From an uncultured Lachnospiraceae bacterium (GTDB lineage: Bacteria; Bacillota; Clostridia; Lachnospirales; Lachnospiraceae): a stretch of 60,173 nucleotides of DNA. Positions 1 through 8,144 of the stretch are shown piece by piece; positions within the stretch are counted from its first letter, which is position 1; every line of letters begins with the position of its first letter. The notes under the pieces were generated by a model. The model did not search any database, was not told the DNA's origin, and saw only the letters and a program-made list of their open reading frames with translations. Location of the stretch: the NCBI GenBank assembly GCA_946558695.1, contig CAMNTQ010000016.1:1-60173 (forward strand). Reading direction: 5' to 3'. The position numbers and the translations under genes are program-made.

Positions 1-159
1 ATTTATCTGGAAACAAATAAAGAAATAAATAGTGCTGCTGCGGCAAAATTGCTGGAAGTTGAAATAAAGACGGCAAGCCGTTTGTTGTTGAAAGCTGAAA
101 AGCTGAATATCCTTAAAGGCACAGGAAAAACAAAAAATAAGGTATATTTTAGAGAATAA
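1..159 (+). CDS. C-terminal end of a winged-helix-like protein (partial, 5' end outside window)
   Basis: Frame 1 is open from the first base to a TAA at 157-159 and encodes 52 residues. The residues run through two short helices (NKEINSAAAAKLLEVE, then KTASRLLLKAEKLNIL) and end in a basic beta-like turn (GTGKTKNKVYFRE). This is the pattern of a C-terminal winged helix-turn-helix, as found at the end of AlbA_2-type or Fic-type regulators. The family cannot be fixed from this fragment. It converges with the nuclease operon to its right. Confidence 0.6.
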   Translation: MYLETNKEINSAAAAKLLEVEIKTASRLLLKAEKLNILKGTGKTKNKVYFRE

Positions 160-192
160 TGCAAATGAATGTCATAAGAATGGGTTAAGAAG

Positions 193-227
193 CCTATCTC
201 CATCATAAGGAAAATAATGGAGATAGG
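193..227 (-). terminator. Hairpin between convergent genes
   Basis: An 11-bp perfect stem (CCTATCTCCAT at 193-203, ATGGAGATAGG at 217-227) with a 13-nt loop lies just beyond the stop of the 75-residue minus-strand ORF. On the minus strand it is followed by CTTCTT rather than a long U-tract, so termination is likely but may be inefficient. Confidence 0.5.
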
Positions 228-237
228 AAACAGGCTG

Positions 238-465
238 TTAACTAAACTCATTCATGGCATTTACATAATCCTGCAAGCCATTTGCTTTTAATGCAAGCTT
301 CGCGTATAAAAGCGGTGTTTCTTCTGTTAAATGGTACAGATAGAATACATCACTGGAATCATCGAAGATAATAGAGGAATTACATTCTTTACAGCTTTGT
401 CTACAATCTGAATTTAACTGCCCTAGCCTTCTAATGTCTAGAGCAGTTAAATTAATAAATGGCAT
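238..465 (-). CDS. Small Cys-containing hypothetical protein, last gene of the nuclease operon
   Basis: This 75-residue ORF starts 14 nt inside the end of the upstream nuclease gene, so translation is probably coupled. No strong Shine-Dalgarno precedes it. It has a Cys cluster C-x3-C-x2-C (CRQSCKEC, residues 21-28) that could bind a metal, followed by a mixed alpha/beta-like stretch. No family was recognised. Its position suggests a role with the nucleases, such as an accessory or immunity-like factor, but that is inference from context only. Confidence 0.5.
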   Translation of the reverse strand: MPFINLTALDIRRLGQLNSDCRQSCKECNSSIIFDDSSDVFYLYHLTEETPLLYAKLALKANGLQDYVNAMNEFS

Positions 466-1264
466 TTATATCATCAATAATATGCTCAAGTGTCTTTATT
501 TTTTCTGAAGATGAATGAGGCTTTGCAACATAAGAATTGTCAAAAAAGTTGAACATTGCGGTTATTTGTGCATTGCTCAGTTCATTATAAAAATCAGCCG
601 TAATAAAATACATAAATATTTTTCGCTTGGGTTCATAATGTAGGCTATATTTTGTAACTGGACAATTTTCATTATTGTGTTTATGCTCACAATTACAACA
701 AGCTAAATCACTTAACAATTTCCATTTATATGTCTGTCCGGCTCTTTCACGACACGATGTTTTGCAAGAAAAATTAATAATTGGGGTATTATCAGATTCC
801 GAGTAAACCAACACATCAGAATCAGGCTTTTGCTTATCTTTGCCTACATCAATAACTGCATATTCATCTAAAACACTTGAAGAAAGCGAAACAATAACAT
901 CTTTATTAATATTTCCAACTAAGATATTTTGTGCCAGAGTATATGCAACAAATTGTTGGAACAAGTTACCTGCGACAGACTTTCTTGTTTGAGAAGCATC
1001 TGAAATTTCCCCATTTTTTATTCTGCTGTTTATAACATTTTCTATTAGTGGTTGAGCTTCTCTCATGACATCGTGCAATTGTGATAGAATTAATCGAGAA
1101 GCCTTTTTGTTAGCAGATTCTTGTGTCTCACCATCAGCAATTAGTTTTTGGACTATTTGAATATATTTTTTGTTGTATGCTGCGAAAGCGGATTTAAAGT
1201 ATACCCTTTTCTTTAAGTTTAACACAAGCTGTCTACACTTTTTTACATTTGTTTTTTCTGCCAT
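452..1264 (-). CDS. PD-(D/E)XK restriction endonuclease-like protein, BsaWI-like
   Basis: This 270-residue protein has a helical N-terminal half and a nuclease-like core. PD at residues 147-148 is followed about 18 residues later by SCK (166-168) and then TSCRERAGQ. That is the PD...SxK arrangement of the CCGG-cutting type II enzymes (BsaWI, NgoMIV, Cfr10I group). A Cys/His-rich stretch (CCNCEHKHNNENC, about 189-201) may bind zinc. It lies 11 nt downstream of an MvaI/BcnI-type nuclease gene. The exact family and target are inferred from motif spacing; another PD-(D/E)XK nuclease family is possible. Confidence 0.6.
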   Translation of the reverse strand: MAEKTNVKKCRQLVLNLKKRVYFKSAFAAYNKKYIQIVQKLIADGETQESANKKASRLILSQLHDVMREAQPLIENVINSRIKNGEISDASQTRKSVAGNLFQQFVAYTLAQNILVGNINKDVIVSLSSSVLDEYAVIDVGKDKQKPDSDVLVYSESDNTPIINFSCKTSCRERAGQTYKWKLLSDLACCNCEHKHNNENCPVTKYSLHYEPKRKIFMYFITADFYNELSNAQITAMFNFFDNSYVAKPHSSSEKIKTLEHIIDDINAIY

Positions 1265-1275
1265 AACTATACTTC

Positions 1276-1995
1276 CTATACAATTTTATTAATATTTTTG
1301 AATAATAAATACTGATCTGATTCACGAATGCGGAAACCGGTGCCGTGATCATGTGTCCGGCCATCAGGATATTGACCAATTCGTAAATCAATGAAAATTT
1401 TTCCTTGTTCTAACAAATTAATGAAAGCATTATAATCAAATCCACTTACCTCATAAGCATCAACAAAATAGAATTCCTCATTTGCTCTTGAACCACGACT
1501 TTCAGCTTTTGCGTAAACAAATTTGTTTTTATATTTCTTTTCAAAAGCCTTTTTTAGTGAAGATTTGCCCCAAAATACATTTTCAACCTCGGTTTCAGAT
1601 GCTATAGAGATTTTGTTTTCATCGCAAATGATTTTTAATCTGTGACCTGTGTCTGCTATAGAGACAAATCTTGCTGCGGTTAATGTTGAATGTAATACTT
1701 TCTCATCATTATCATAGGCTGAACTAGAATAGCCGTATTTGTTACGCAAATATGTATTTGAGCGAGCAGGTTGAGGTGTTTTTGTAAACATTGTAAGCAT
1801 ACTCTGCGAGTTTATTCTGCAAGATTTTAGCTCGTAGTCGCCAAAGTCAGGCTCATCAAAATTGTTTTCAGGAATGCCCAATAAATCCTCTAAAGTTTTT
1901 CCTATACCAGTAGGACCGGATCGATGAGTCTTAATCCAACCTTGTTCCTTAATTTTTTTGAATTCAGTTATAAATTCATTAAGATTAGTAATCAT
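1276..1995 (-). CDS. Type II restriction endonuclease, MvaI/BcnI family
   Basis: This 239-residue protein has the landmarks of MvaI, which cuts CC^WGG as a monomer. TGIGKTLEDLLG (29-40) is followed by EPDFGDYELK, which places D50, E55 and K57 exactly where the MvaI catalytic residues lie. LTMFTKTP, LRNKYGY and a C-terminal DLRIGQYPDGRTHDHGTGF block complete the match, and the length agrees with MvaI and BcnI. It overlaps the XRE controller by 4 nt (ATGA), so the two are co-translated. BcnI cuts CCSGG, so the central base of the target cannot be read from the sequence. No cognate methyltransferase gene is in the window. Confidence 0.88.
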   Translation of the reverse strand: MITNLNEFITEFKKIKEQGWIKTHRSGPTGIGKTLEDLLGIPENNFDEPDFGDYELKSCRINSQSMLTMFTKTPQPARSNTYLRNKYGYSSSAYDNDEKVLHSTLTAARFVSIADTGHRLKIICDENKISIASETEVENVFWGKSSLKKAFEKKYKNKFVYAKAESRGSRANEEFYFVDAYEVSGFDYNAFINLLEQGKIFIDLRIGQYPDGRTHDHGTGFRIRESDQYLLFKNINKIV

Positions 1996-2213
1996 TTTGC
2001 TTCTTCGCTTTCTATAAATAGTTTATATGTTTCAATTTCAAGAGCATCTGCAATTCGTTGTATGTTTGCCATAGAAATGCTGCGTCGGTAACATTCGATT
2101 GCACTGATATATGTGCGGTGCATACCGCATTTATCGGCAAATGCTTCTTGGGATATTCCCTTTGCAGTGCGGTATTTTTTTAAATTGTCTCCAAAGACTT
2201 TTATAATATCCAT
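1992..2213 (-). CDS. XRE-family controller protein of the restriction operon
   Basis: This 73-residue single-domain Cro/C1 helix-turn-helix protein (ISQEAFADKCGMHRTYISAIE, residues about 19-39) has the size and layout of restriction-modification C proteins, which time nuclease expression. The ATG at 2213 is preferred because AGGAGGATTGCAACT directly precedes it; an in-frame ATG six codons upstream lies inside that Shine-Dalgarno. It is the first gene of the operon and overlaps the MvaI-like gene by 4 nt. Confidence 0.8.
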   Translation of the reverse strand: MDIIKVFGDNLKKYRTAKGISQEAFADKCGMHRTYISAIECYRRSISMANIQRIADALEIETYKLFIESEEAK

Positions 2214-2235
2214 AGTTGCAATCCTCCTCATATAT

Positions 2236-2265
2236 AGTATAATAAAAATGAATACAAAAAGTCTA
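2236..2265 (-). promoter_or_regulatory. Predicted promoter of the nuclease operon
   Basis: On the minus strand TAGACT, an 18-nt spacer and TATACT lie about 23 nt upstream of the controller start codon. The GTAGACT segment at the -35 resembles half of a C-box (GACT...AGTC), which would fit autoregulation by the C protein. A second clear half-site is not visible, so the operator is tentative. Confidence 0.45.
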
Positions 2266-2462
2266 CATACAATAAGTTTCGGGATGGTTTAATGAAGCCT
2301 TAAAAGAGAGTGCAAAATCCGATATAGCAGAATGAAGGGCATAGATTATAGTTCTTACTATGAAGGTTATGCGCTGTATAAAGCAGAAAATTTATAAATA
2401 TATACCCTGCTAACGGTAAGAGACAATAAGGAACTTACTTTATTTGTAATGAGGATAAGCAA

Positions 2463-3275
2463 ATGAATAGTTTATATGTATCAGATCTGGACGGAACGTT
2501 ATTGAGAAGTGATGAAAAACTGTCTCAATTTACAATCGACACGATCAATGAGCTGACTTCCAAAGGAATGTTATTTTCATATGCAACCGCCAGATCGCTT
2601 GTGACAGCGAAAAAAGTGACGAAGGGATTGAGTACACATTTTCCTTTGATTGTATATAATGGTGCATTTATAATAGATAACGTTACGGAAGAAATTCTCT
2701 TAACTAATTATTTTGACTCTGACATTGCTGAAATATTTGAACAGTTATTTGAAAATGATATATATCCAATTGTGTATGCTTATATCAACGGGGTGGAAAA
2801 ATTCTCGTTCATACCAGAGAAATGCACAGAGGGAATGCTTCGTTTTATTCAAAGCAGAGAAGGTGATAAACGAATGAATATCGTGAAGAACCTTACGGAA
2901 CTAACAAAAGGAAATATATTTTATATCACATGCATTGATACTCCGGAAAAGTTAGAACCATTTTATGTAAAGTACAGAGATCAGTATCATGCGGTATATC
3001 AATGCGATATCTATACGGGCGAACAGTGGCTGGAGATTATGCATAAGAAAGCATCAAAATCTAATGCTGTGAAAGAATTAAAAAAAATGTTGCATTGTGA
3101 AAGACTTGTTACATTCGGCGATGGAAAAAACGATATTGATATGTTTGAGATGTCGGATGAATCCTATGCCGTTGAGAATGCGGATGAGGAACTAAAGACG
3201 ATTGCGGCAGATGTCATAGAGTCGAATGATAATGATGGTGTTGCTAAGTGGTTCAGAGCAAATGTGAAGCTGTAA
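2463..3275 (+). CDS. Cof-type HAD-IIB phosphatase
   Basis: This 270-residue cytosolic hydrolase begins with the HAD nucleophile motif DLDGTLL (residues 8-14). Motif II is TARS, and the C-terminal motif IV is FGDGKNDIDMFE with the acidic metal ligands. The long cap domain between them is of the C2B type seen in Cof/YidA enzymes, which remove phosphate from sugar phosphates or flavin-like substrates. GAGGATAAGCAA precedes the ATG. The 250 nt upstream of it hold no intact gene. The substrate cannot be told from sequence. Confidence 0.88.
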   Translation: MNSLYVSDLDGTLLRSDEKLSQFTIDTINELTSKGMLFSYATARSLVTAKKVTKGLSTHFPLIVYNGAFIIDNVTEEILLTNYFDSDIAEIFEQLFENDIYPIVYAYINGVEKFSFIPEKCTEGMLRFIQSREGDKRMNIVKNLTELTKGNIFYITCIDTPEKLEPFYVKYRDQYHAVYQCDIYTGEQWLEIMHKKASKSNAVKELKKMLHCERLVTFGDGKNDIDMFEMSDESYAVENADEELKTIAADVIESNDNDGVAKWFRANVKL

Positions 3276-3338
3276 AAAGGCTTATGCGCAAGCAGATTTA
3301 CGCTGGCAGTTCATGTATATGCCTGAACAGATGTATAT

Positions 3339-3367
3339 GTACAAACGTTATATTTGTCTGTTATAAT
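3339..3367 (+). promoter_or_regulatory. Possible promoter of the guaA-like gene
   Basis: A perfect -10 TATAAT at 3362-3367 lies 34 nt upstream of the preferred ATG. The -35 is weak (TGTACA or GTACAA, depending on a 17-18 nt spacer). It overlaps the alternative upstream TTG start at 3354, which argues against that start. No purine riboswitch-like core was seen in this leader. Confidence 0.4.
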
Positions 3368-3401
3368 GAAACAAATACTAAAAGATAAGGAGATATTACC
3401 C

Positions 3402-4694
3402 ATGAAACAAGATTTGATCGTTATTCTGGATCTGGGAAGTACGCAGAACACGGTTATAGCCAGAGAAATCCGTGACTTAGGCGTATACAGCGAGATTTAT
3501 CCCCATGACATCACAGCGGAGGAGTTAAAATCATTCAATAATGTGAAAGGTATTATATTAAACGGCGGGGAGAACCGCATCGTAGACGGCCGGCCGGTTG
3601 AGATAAGTCCGCAGCTTTATGACTTGGGGATTCCGATGATTTCCATTGATTATCCTCAGTCAAAATGTGAGACGAAGCTTGATGCGCTGCCGGAGCAGGA
3701 TATACTGAGAACATTTGTCTTTGAGACTTGCAAGGCAGAGGCAAACTGGAACATGAAAAACTTTATCGAAGATCAGACGGAGCTTATCCGCAGGCAGGTG
3801 GGAGACAGGAAAGTGCTTTTAGCATTGTCCGGCGGAGTTGATTCTTCTGTAGTAGCAGCGATGCTCATAAAAGCAATCGGGCAGCAGCTTGTGTGCGTGC
3901 ATGTCAACCACGGATTGATGCGTAAAAATGAGTCCGAAAGTGTAATTAAAGTATTTCGCGATGAGCTGCATGCCAACCTGATCTATATAGACGCTGTCGA
4001 GCGTTTCTTGGGTAAACTTGAAAATGTAGCTGATCCGGAGCAGAAACGAAAGATTATAGGGAGCGAGTTTATCCGTGTATTTGAAGAAGAGGCAAGAAAG
4101 CTGGAAGGAATAGATTTCTTGGGACAAGGAACGATTTACCCGGATATTATTGAGAGCGGGACAAAGACTGCGAAGATGGTGAAGTCCCATCACAATGTAG
4201 GAGGTCTGCCGGAAGACTTGAAATTCGAACTGGTAGAGCCTCTAAAGCAGCTTTTTAAAGATGAAGTGCGTGCCTGCGGCGTAGAACTGGGACTCCCTCA
4301 CGATATGGTATACCGCCAGCCATTCCCCGGACCGGGACTAGGTGTAAGATGTCTGGGAGCAATTACGAGGGATCGGCTGGAAGCGGTTCGTGAATCTGAT
4401 GCAATCCTGCGGGAAGAATTCGCAAAGGCCGGACTGGATAAAAAAGTATGGCAGTACTTTACAGTAGTACCAGACTTTAAGTCCGTAGGTATGAAAAATA
4501 ATGCTCGGGTGTTCGAGTATATGGTGATCATCCGTGCGATTAATACCATCGATGCGATGACGGCATCTGTTGAGAAAGTAGACTGGGATGTACTGGAGGT
4601 TATAACGAACAGGATTCTTTCTGAGGTGGAGAATGTGAACAGGGTGTGCTACGATATGAGTCCGAAGCCGCCGGCTACGATAGAATTTGAGTAA
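3402..4694 (+). CDS. guaA: GMP synthase with a gutted glutaminase domain
   Basis: GuaA converts XMP to GMP in purine synthesis using ammonia released from glutamine. Here the ATP-pyrophosphatase half is intact: SGGVDSS at residues 143-149, KSHHNVGGLP, and the C-terminal dimerisation domain ending in KPPATIEFE. The N-terminal GATase domain is only about 110 residues instead of about 200. It begins normally (VILDLGSTQNTVIAREI), but after GIP the usual GICYGMQ nucleophile elbow reads MISIDYPQ. The roughly 90 residues that should carry the catalytic Cys, His and Glu are missing, and the join is in frame. The protein is 431 residues, against about 510-525 for the family. AAGGAG precedes the ATG at 3402. 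It probably uses free ammonia or a partner glutaminase. A full-length guaA may exist elsewhere. Confidence 0.88.
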   Translation: MKQDLIVILDLGSTQNTVIAREIRDLGVYSEIYPHDITAEELKSFNNVKGIILNGGENRIVDGRPVEISPQLYDLGIPMISIDYPQSKCETKLDALPEQDILRTFVFETCKAEANWNMKNFIEDQTELIRRQVGDRKVLLALSGGVDSSVVAAMLIKAIGQQLVCVHVNHGLMRKNESESVIKVFRDELHANLIYIDAVERFLGKLENVADPEQKRKIIGSEFIRVFEEEARKLEGIDFLGQGTIYPDIIESGTKTAKMVKSHHNVGGLPEDLKFELVEPLKQLFKDEVRACGVELGLPHDMVYRQPFPGPGLGVRCLGAITRDRLEAVRESDAILREEFAKAGLDKKVWQYFTVVPDFKSVGMKNNARVFEYMVIIRAINTIDAMTASVEKVDWDVLEVITNRILSEVENVNRVCYDMSPKPPATIEFE

Positions 4695-4704
4695 GCAAAA
4701 ACAG

Positions 4705-4740
4705 CGGGAAGCCAGTATTTATGCGGCTTCCCGTTTGTTG
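4705..4740 (+). terminator. Rho-independent terminator after guaA
   Basis: A perfect 9-bp stem CGGGAAGCC (4705-4713) and GGCTTCCCG (4725-4733) with an 11-nt loop is followed by TTTGTTGT. It starts 11 nt after the guaA stop codon. Confidence 0.85.
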
Positions 4741-4767
4741 TACTTGCAAAAGGCCTGCAGTTTTTGC

Positions 4768-4797
4768 TTGTCACGGCATGGTTATAAATGGTACAAT
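4768..4797 (+). promoter_or_regulatory. Predicted promoter of hsdR-hsdMS
   Basis: TTGTCA, an 18-nt spacer and TACAAT lie downstream of the guaA terminator and about 100 nt before the hsdR start, giving the restriction genes their own transcription unit. Confidence 0.55.
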
Positions 4798-4895
4798 CAC
4801 CATACAGAAACAAACAATTTGTATGATGGCATATATAGAGCCAAGAAAACAGTTCATGGCCTGATGCAATAAATATATACACAGGAGGCATGAGA

Positions 4896-7800
4896 ATGGG
4901 TAATTTTACTTTTCTGGAGAATAGATGGAGCGACTTGGCAAGGCTGGGCGATTTGTCTGAAAAATACGTTTACTCAGATCCGAATACATCTGTAATCAAA
5001 CAGGGAATGTTAGCAGAAATTATGGTAAAGTATATGCTTGCCTATGACGGGATTAAAGAGCCGGATTATGACAATACCCATGCCAATCGTATTCGCTTGT
5101 TGAAGAGGAACGACCTGTTGCCGCATGAAATCGATCATACATTATATATTTTGCGGAAAGACCGTAATCATGCAGCCCATAATGGAGCAGACGAGGGTGA
5201 AAAGGCATTAAATAATCTGCCGCTGCTGTATGAACTTTGTGTATGGTACATGCAGACATATGGAGATTATGGTTATAATCCTGTGGGCTATGTTACTCCG
5301 ATGGATATTACGGTTAGTCTGGATGAATTGGAAAAAGAAAACCGGGAGCTGGAAGAGCGTAACAAAGCATTGCTCATTGAATTGCAGCGGATTCAAAAGT
5401 CTGGAAAATCGGACGGTGCAAGGAGGGCAATTGCTTACAAAAAAGCATTGAATGTGAAACTTTCTGAGGCGCAGACGAGAGAATTGATTGATGAACAGCT
5501 TCGCAGGGTTGGATGGGATGCAGATACGGAGGCAATCCGTTATTCCAAAGGGATTCGTCCAGCCAAAGGCAAAAATCTTGCAATTGCAGAGTGGCCTACG
5601 GATTCTGGGACCGGCAATGGAGGGTATGCGGACTATGCACTCTTTATTGGTGAAAAAATGGTTGGGATTATTGAAGCAAAGAGAAAACATACGAATGTTT
5701 CTTCCGTATTGGATGGACAATGCAAAGAGTATGCAAGAAGGATTAAGATAGAGCATGAAAAATATGTGCTGAAGCAGTATGGGGAATATAAAGTGCCATT
5801 CCTTTTTGCGACGAATGGCAGGGATTACATAAAACAGTATGAAGAAATGTCGGGCATCTGGTTTTTAGATACCAGACACCAGTTTAATACCTCGAAGGCT
5901 TTGGCGGGCTGGCCGAGTCCGGAGGGGTTGGAACAGGATTTGGAAAGAGATATTGCGAAGGCAGATGAAAAACTTGCAGCTACAGGATATGAGTTGTTAG
6001 AAGATTCCAATGGACTGGCTCTGCGTTACTATCAGGTGGAAGCAGTTAAAGCAGCCGAGAAAGCTATTGCGGAGCATAAAAATACGGTGTTGCTTGCTAT
6101 GGCGACCGGAACTGGAAAAACAAGAACAGTTCTTGGCATGATTTACCGTTTTTTATCTGCGAAACGGTTTAAAAGAATTTTATATTTGGTTGACAGAACA
6201 GCACTTGGCGACCAGGCCATGGACACCTTCAAAGAGGTAAAGCTGGAAGATTTAAAAACGCTGAATCAATTATATGATATCAAAGACCTTGGCGAAAAGG
6301 AATTTGAAAAGGATACCCGTGTTCATATTGCAACGGTTCAAAGTCTGGTAAAACGCATTCTTTACAATGAGTCGGATGTCAGCATAGGTGTGTCAGACTA
6401 CGATTGTATTATTGTGGATGAGGCACACCGGGGGTACATTCTGGATAAGGAAATGGGCGAAGATGAGGTATTGTACCGGAATCAGGATGACTTCCGCAGC
6501 AAGTACCGAGCGGTCATTGATTATTTTGATGCGGTTAAGATTGCCCTTACCGCTACACCTGCTCTTCATACGACACAAATCTTTGGAAAGCCGGTATATT
6601 CCTATGATTACCGGACAGCCGTAGTGGACGGTTATCTGGTAGACCATGATGCACCTCATATTATCAAGACAAAGCTGAGCGAGGAAGGAATTGTATTTGA
6701 GGCAGGAAGTACTGCTCCTATCTATGATCCTGTGACGAATACTGTAACTAATAGTGATGAGTTGGAAGATGATTTGAAATTCGAGATAGAGGATTTTAAC
6801 AAAAAAGTTGTTACAAAAGGGTTTAATGAAACCGTTTTAGTTGAGATTGCAGGAGACATTGATCCAAATGAAAAAGGGAAAACCCTGATTTTTGCAGTGG
6901 ATGATGCCCATGCCGATATGGTTGCAAAAATTCTGAAAGATTATTATTCCGGGCAGGGGATCAGCGAAGAAGCCGTTATGAAGATTACCGGTTCTACCCA
7001 AAATGGAAATCCGGTGAAAATCAAAGAAGCAATCCGACGTTTCAAGAATGAGACATTTCCGAATATTGTCGTGACCGTTGATTTACTGACCACAGGCATT
7101 GATGTGGAGGAGATTGTCAATCTGGTATTCCTGCGCAGAATCCGTTCCCGTATTCTTTTTGAGCAGATGCTTGGACGTGCTACCAGACTGTGCCCGGACA
7201 TTGGAAAAACACATTTTGAAATCTATGATGCCGTTGGGGTATATCAGGCATTAGAGCCAATGTCTACGATGAAACCGGTTGTGGTCAATCCAAAGGAAAC
7301 TTTTGAGGTCTTGATAGACGGTATAGACAATCTGGAAAGCGACAGGGCAAGGGGCAATCAGGTAGACATCATTATTGCAAAAATTATGCGGAATAAAAAT
7401 AAAATGCCAGAGGAATACAGGGAGCAATTTAGGTCTCTGTCAGGTGGGGAATCACCGGAAAGCTTTACAGATACACTTCGCAATATGTCAACGGATCAGG
7501 CAGTGGAAACGATTAAAAAATGCCGGGATGCATTTGCTTATGTGCGGGGGATTTATCAAGAAAAACCAAAATTTATCAGTGATGCGCCGGATGAGATAAG
7601 CAGCCATGAAAGAGGATATGGCAATGCTACAAGACCCGAAGATTATCTGAGGGAGTTTCATACTTTTATTGACAGCAATATCAATGAGATTGCAGCACTG
7701 AATATCGTGGCTACCAGACCGAAAGAATTAACCAGACAATCATTAAGGGAACTGAAATTGATTCTTGACCGGAATCATTTTAGTGAGACAATGCTTCAGA

Positions 7801-8135
7801 CCGCATGGAAGCAGATGACAAACGAAGAGATCGCTGCAGATATTATCAGTTTTATCCGTCAGAAAAGCCTTGGCGATGCCTTAATTGGAAAAGAGGAACG
7901 GATTCATTCTGCAATTGTTAAGACAAAGAAAGCGCACCCGGAATTAAGCAAGGTACAGACTAACTGGCTGGAACGGATAGAGACATATCTGTTGAAAGAG
8001 GCGGTGCTGAATAAGGAATCCTTTGAAGCGCCGCAGTTTAAAATTAAAGGCGGATATGCAGCGATTGATAAAGCATTTGGAAATAAGTTGGATGCAATCA
8101 TTGATGAAATCAACAGCCATATGTATACCGCATAG
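4896..8135 (+). CDS. hsdR: Type I restriction enzyme R subunit (HsdR)
   Basis: This 1079-residue motor and nuclease subunit translocates and cuts unmodified DNA. Residues 1-120 form a DUF4145-like helical domain and about 145-165 a coiled coil. HSDR_N follows with the nuclease signature GYADYALF...GIIEAKRKH. The helicase core has Walker A MATGTGKT near residue 405 and the DEAH box IIVDEAHRG near 507. Helicase motif VI is in MLGRATRLCPD, and an EcoEI_R_C-type C-terminal region ends the protein. The ATG at 4896 is chosen because AGGAGG ends 7 nt before it; the ATG at 4890 is only 1 nt away. The gene is followed after 9 nt by the fused M-S gene. It appears intact. Confidence 0.95.
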   Translation: MGNFTFLENRWSDLARLGDLSEKYVYSDPNTSVIKQGMLAEIMVKYMLAYDGIKEPDYDNTHANRIRLLKRNDLLPHEIDHTLYILRKDRNHAAHNGADEGEKALNNLPLLYELCVWYMQTYGDYGYNPVGYVTPMDITVSLDELEKENRELEERNKALLIELQRIQKSGKSDGARRAIAYKKALNVKLSEAQTRELIDEQLRRVGWDADTEAIRYSKGIRPAKGKNLAIAEWPTDSGTGNGGYADYALFIGEKMVGIIEAKRKHTNVSSVLDGQCKEYARRIKIEHEKYVLKQYGEYKVPFLFATNGRDYIKQYEEMSGIWFLDTRHQFNTSKALAGWPSPEGLEQDLERDIAKADEKLAATGYELLEDSNGLALRYYQVEAVKAAEKAIAEHKNTVLLAMATGTGKTRTVLGMIYRFLSAKRFKRILYLVDRTALGDQAMDTFKEVKLEDLKTLNQLYDIKDLGEKEFEKDTRVHIATVQSLVKRILYNESDVSIGVSDYDCIIVDEAHRGYILDKEMGEDEVLYRNQDDFRSKYRAVIDYFDAVKIALTATPALHTTQIFGKPVYSYDYRTAVVDGYLVDHDAPHIIKTKLSEEGIVFEAGSTAPIYDPVTNTVTNSDELEDDLKFEIEDFNKKVVTKGFNETVLVEIAGDIDPNEKGKTLIFAVDDAHADMVAKILKDYYSGQGISEEAVMKITGSTQNGNPVKIKEAIRRFKNETFPNIVVTVDLLTTGIDVEEIVNLVFLRRIRSRILFEQMLGRATRLCPDIGKTHFEIYDAVGVYQALEPMSTMKPVVVNPKETFEVLIDGIDNLESDRARGNQVDIIIAKIMRNKNKMPEEYREQFRSLSGGESPESFTDTLRNMSTDQAVETIKKCRDAFAYVRGIYQEKPKFISDAPDEISSHERGYGNATRPEDYLREFHTFIDSNINEIAALNIVATRPKELTRQSLRELKLILDRNHFSETMLQTAWKQMTNEEIAADIISFIRQKSLGDALIGKEERIHSAIVKTKKAHPELSKVQTNWLERIETYLLKEAVLNKESFEAPQFKIKGGYAAIDKAFGNKLDAIIDEINSHMYTA

Positions 8136-8144
8136 GGAAGGAAA

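Noticed and set aside
2270-2460. Short coding-like bits (VSGWFNEALKESAKSDIAE, and GIDYSSYYEGYALYKAENL) between the nuclease operon and the HAD gene
   Set aside because: They are under 25 codons, in different frames and without ribosome binding sites. They could be gene relics but cannot be supported.
3260-3400. Possible purine riboswitch before the guaA-like gene
   Set aside because: No aptamer core or terminator was visible in the leader.
3354-3401. Upstream TTG start giving a longer GMP synthase
   Set aside because: It overlaps the TATAAT of the likely promoter and has no ribosome binding site, whereas AAGGAG precedes the ATG at 3402.
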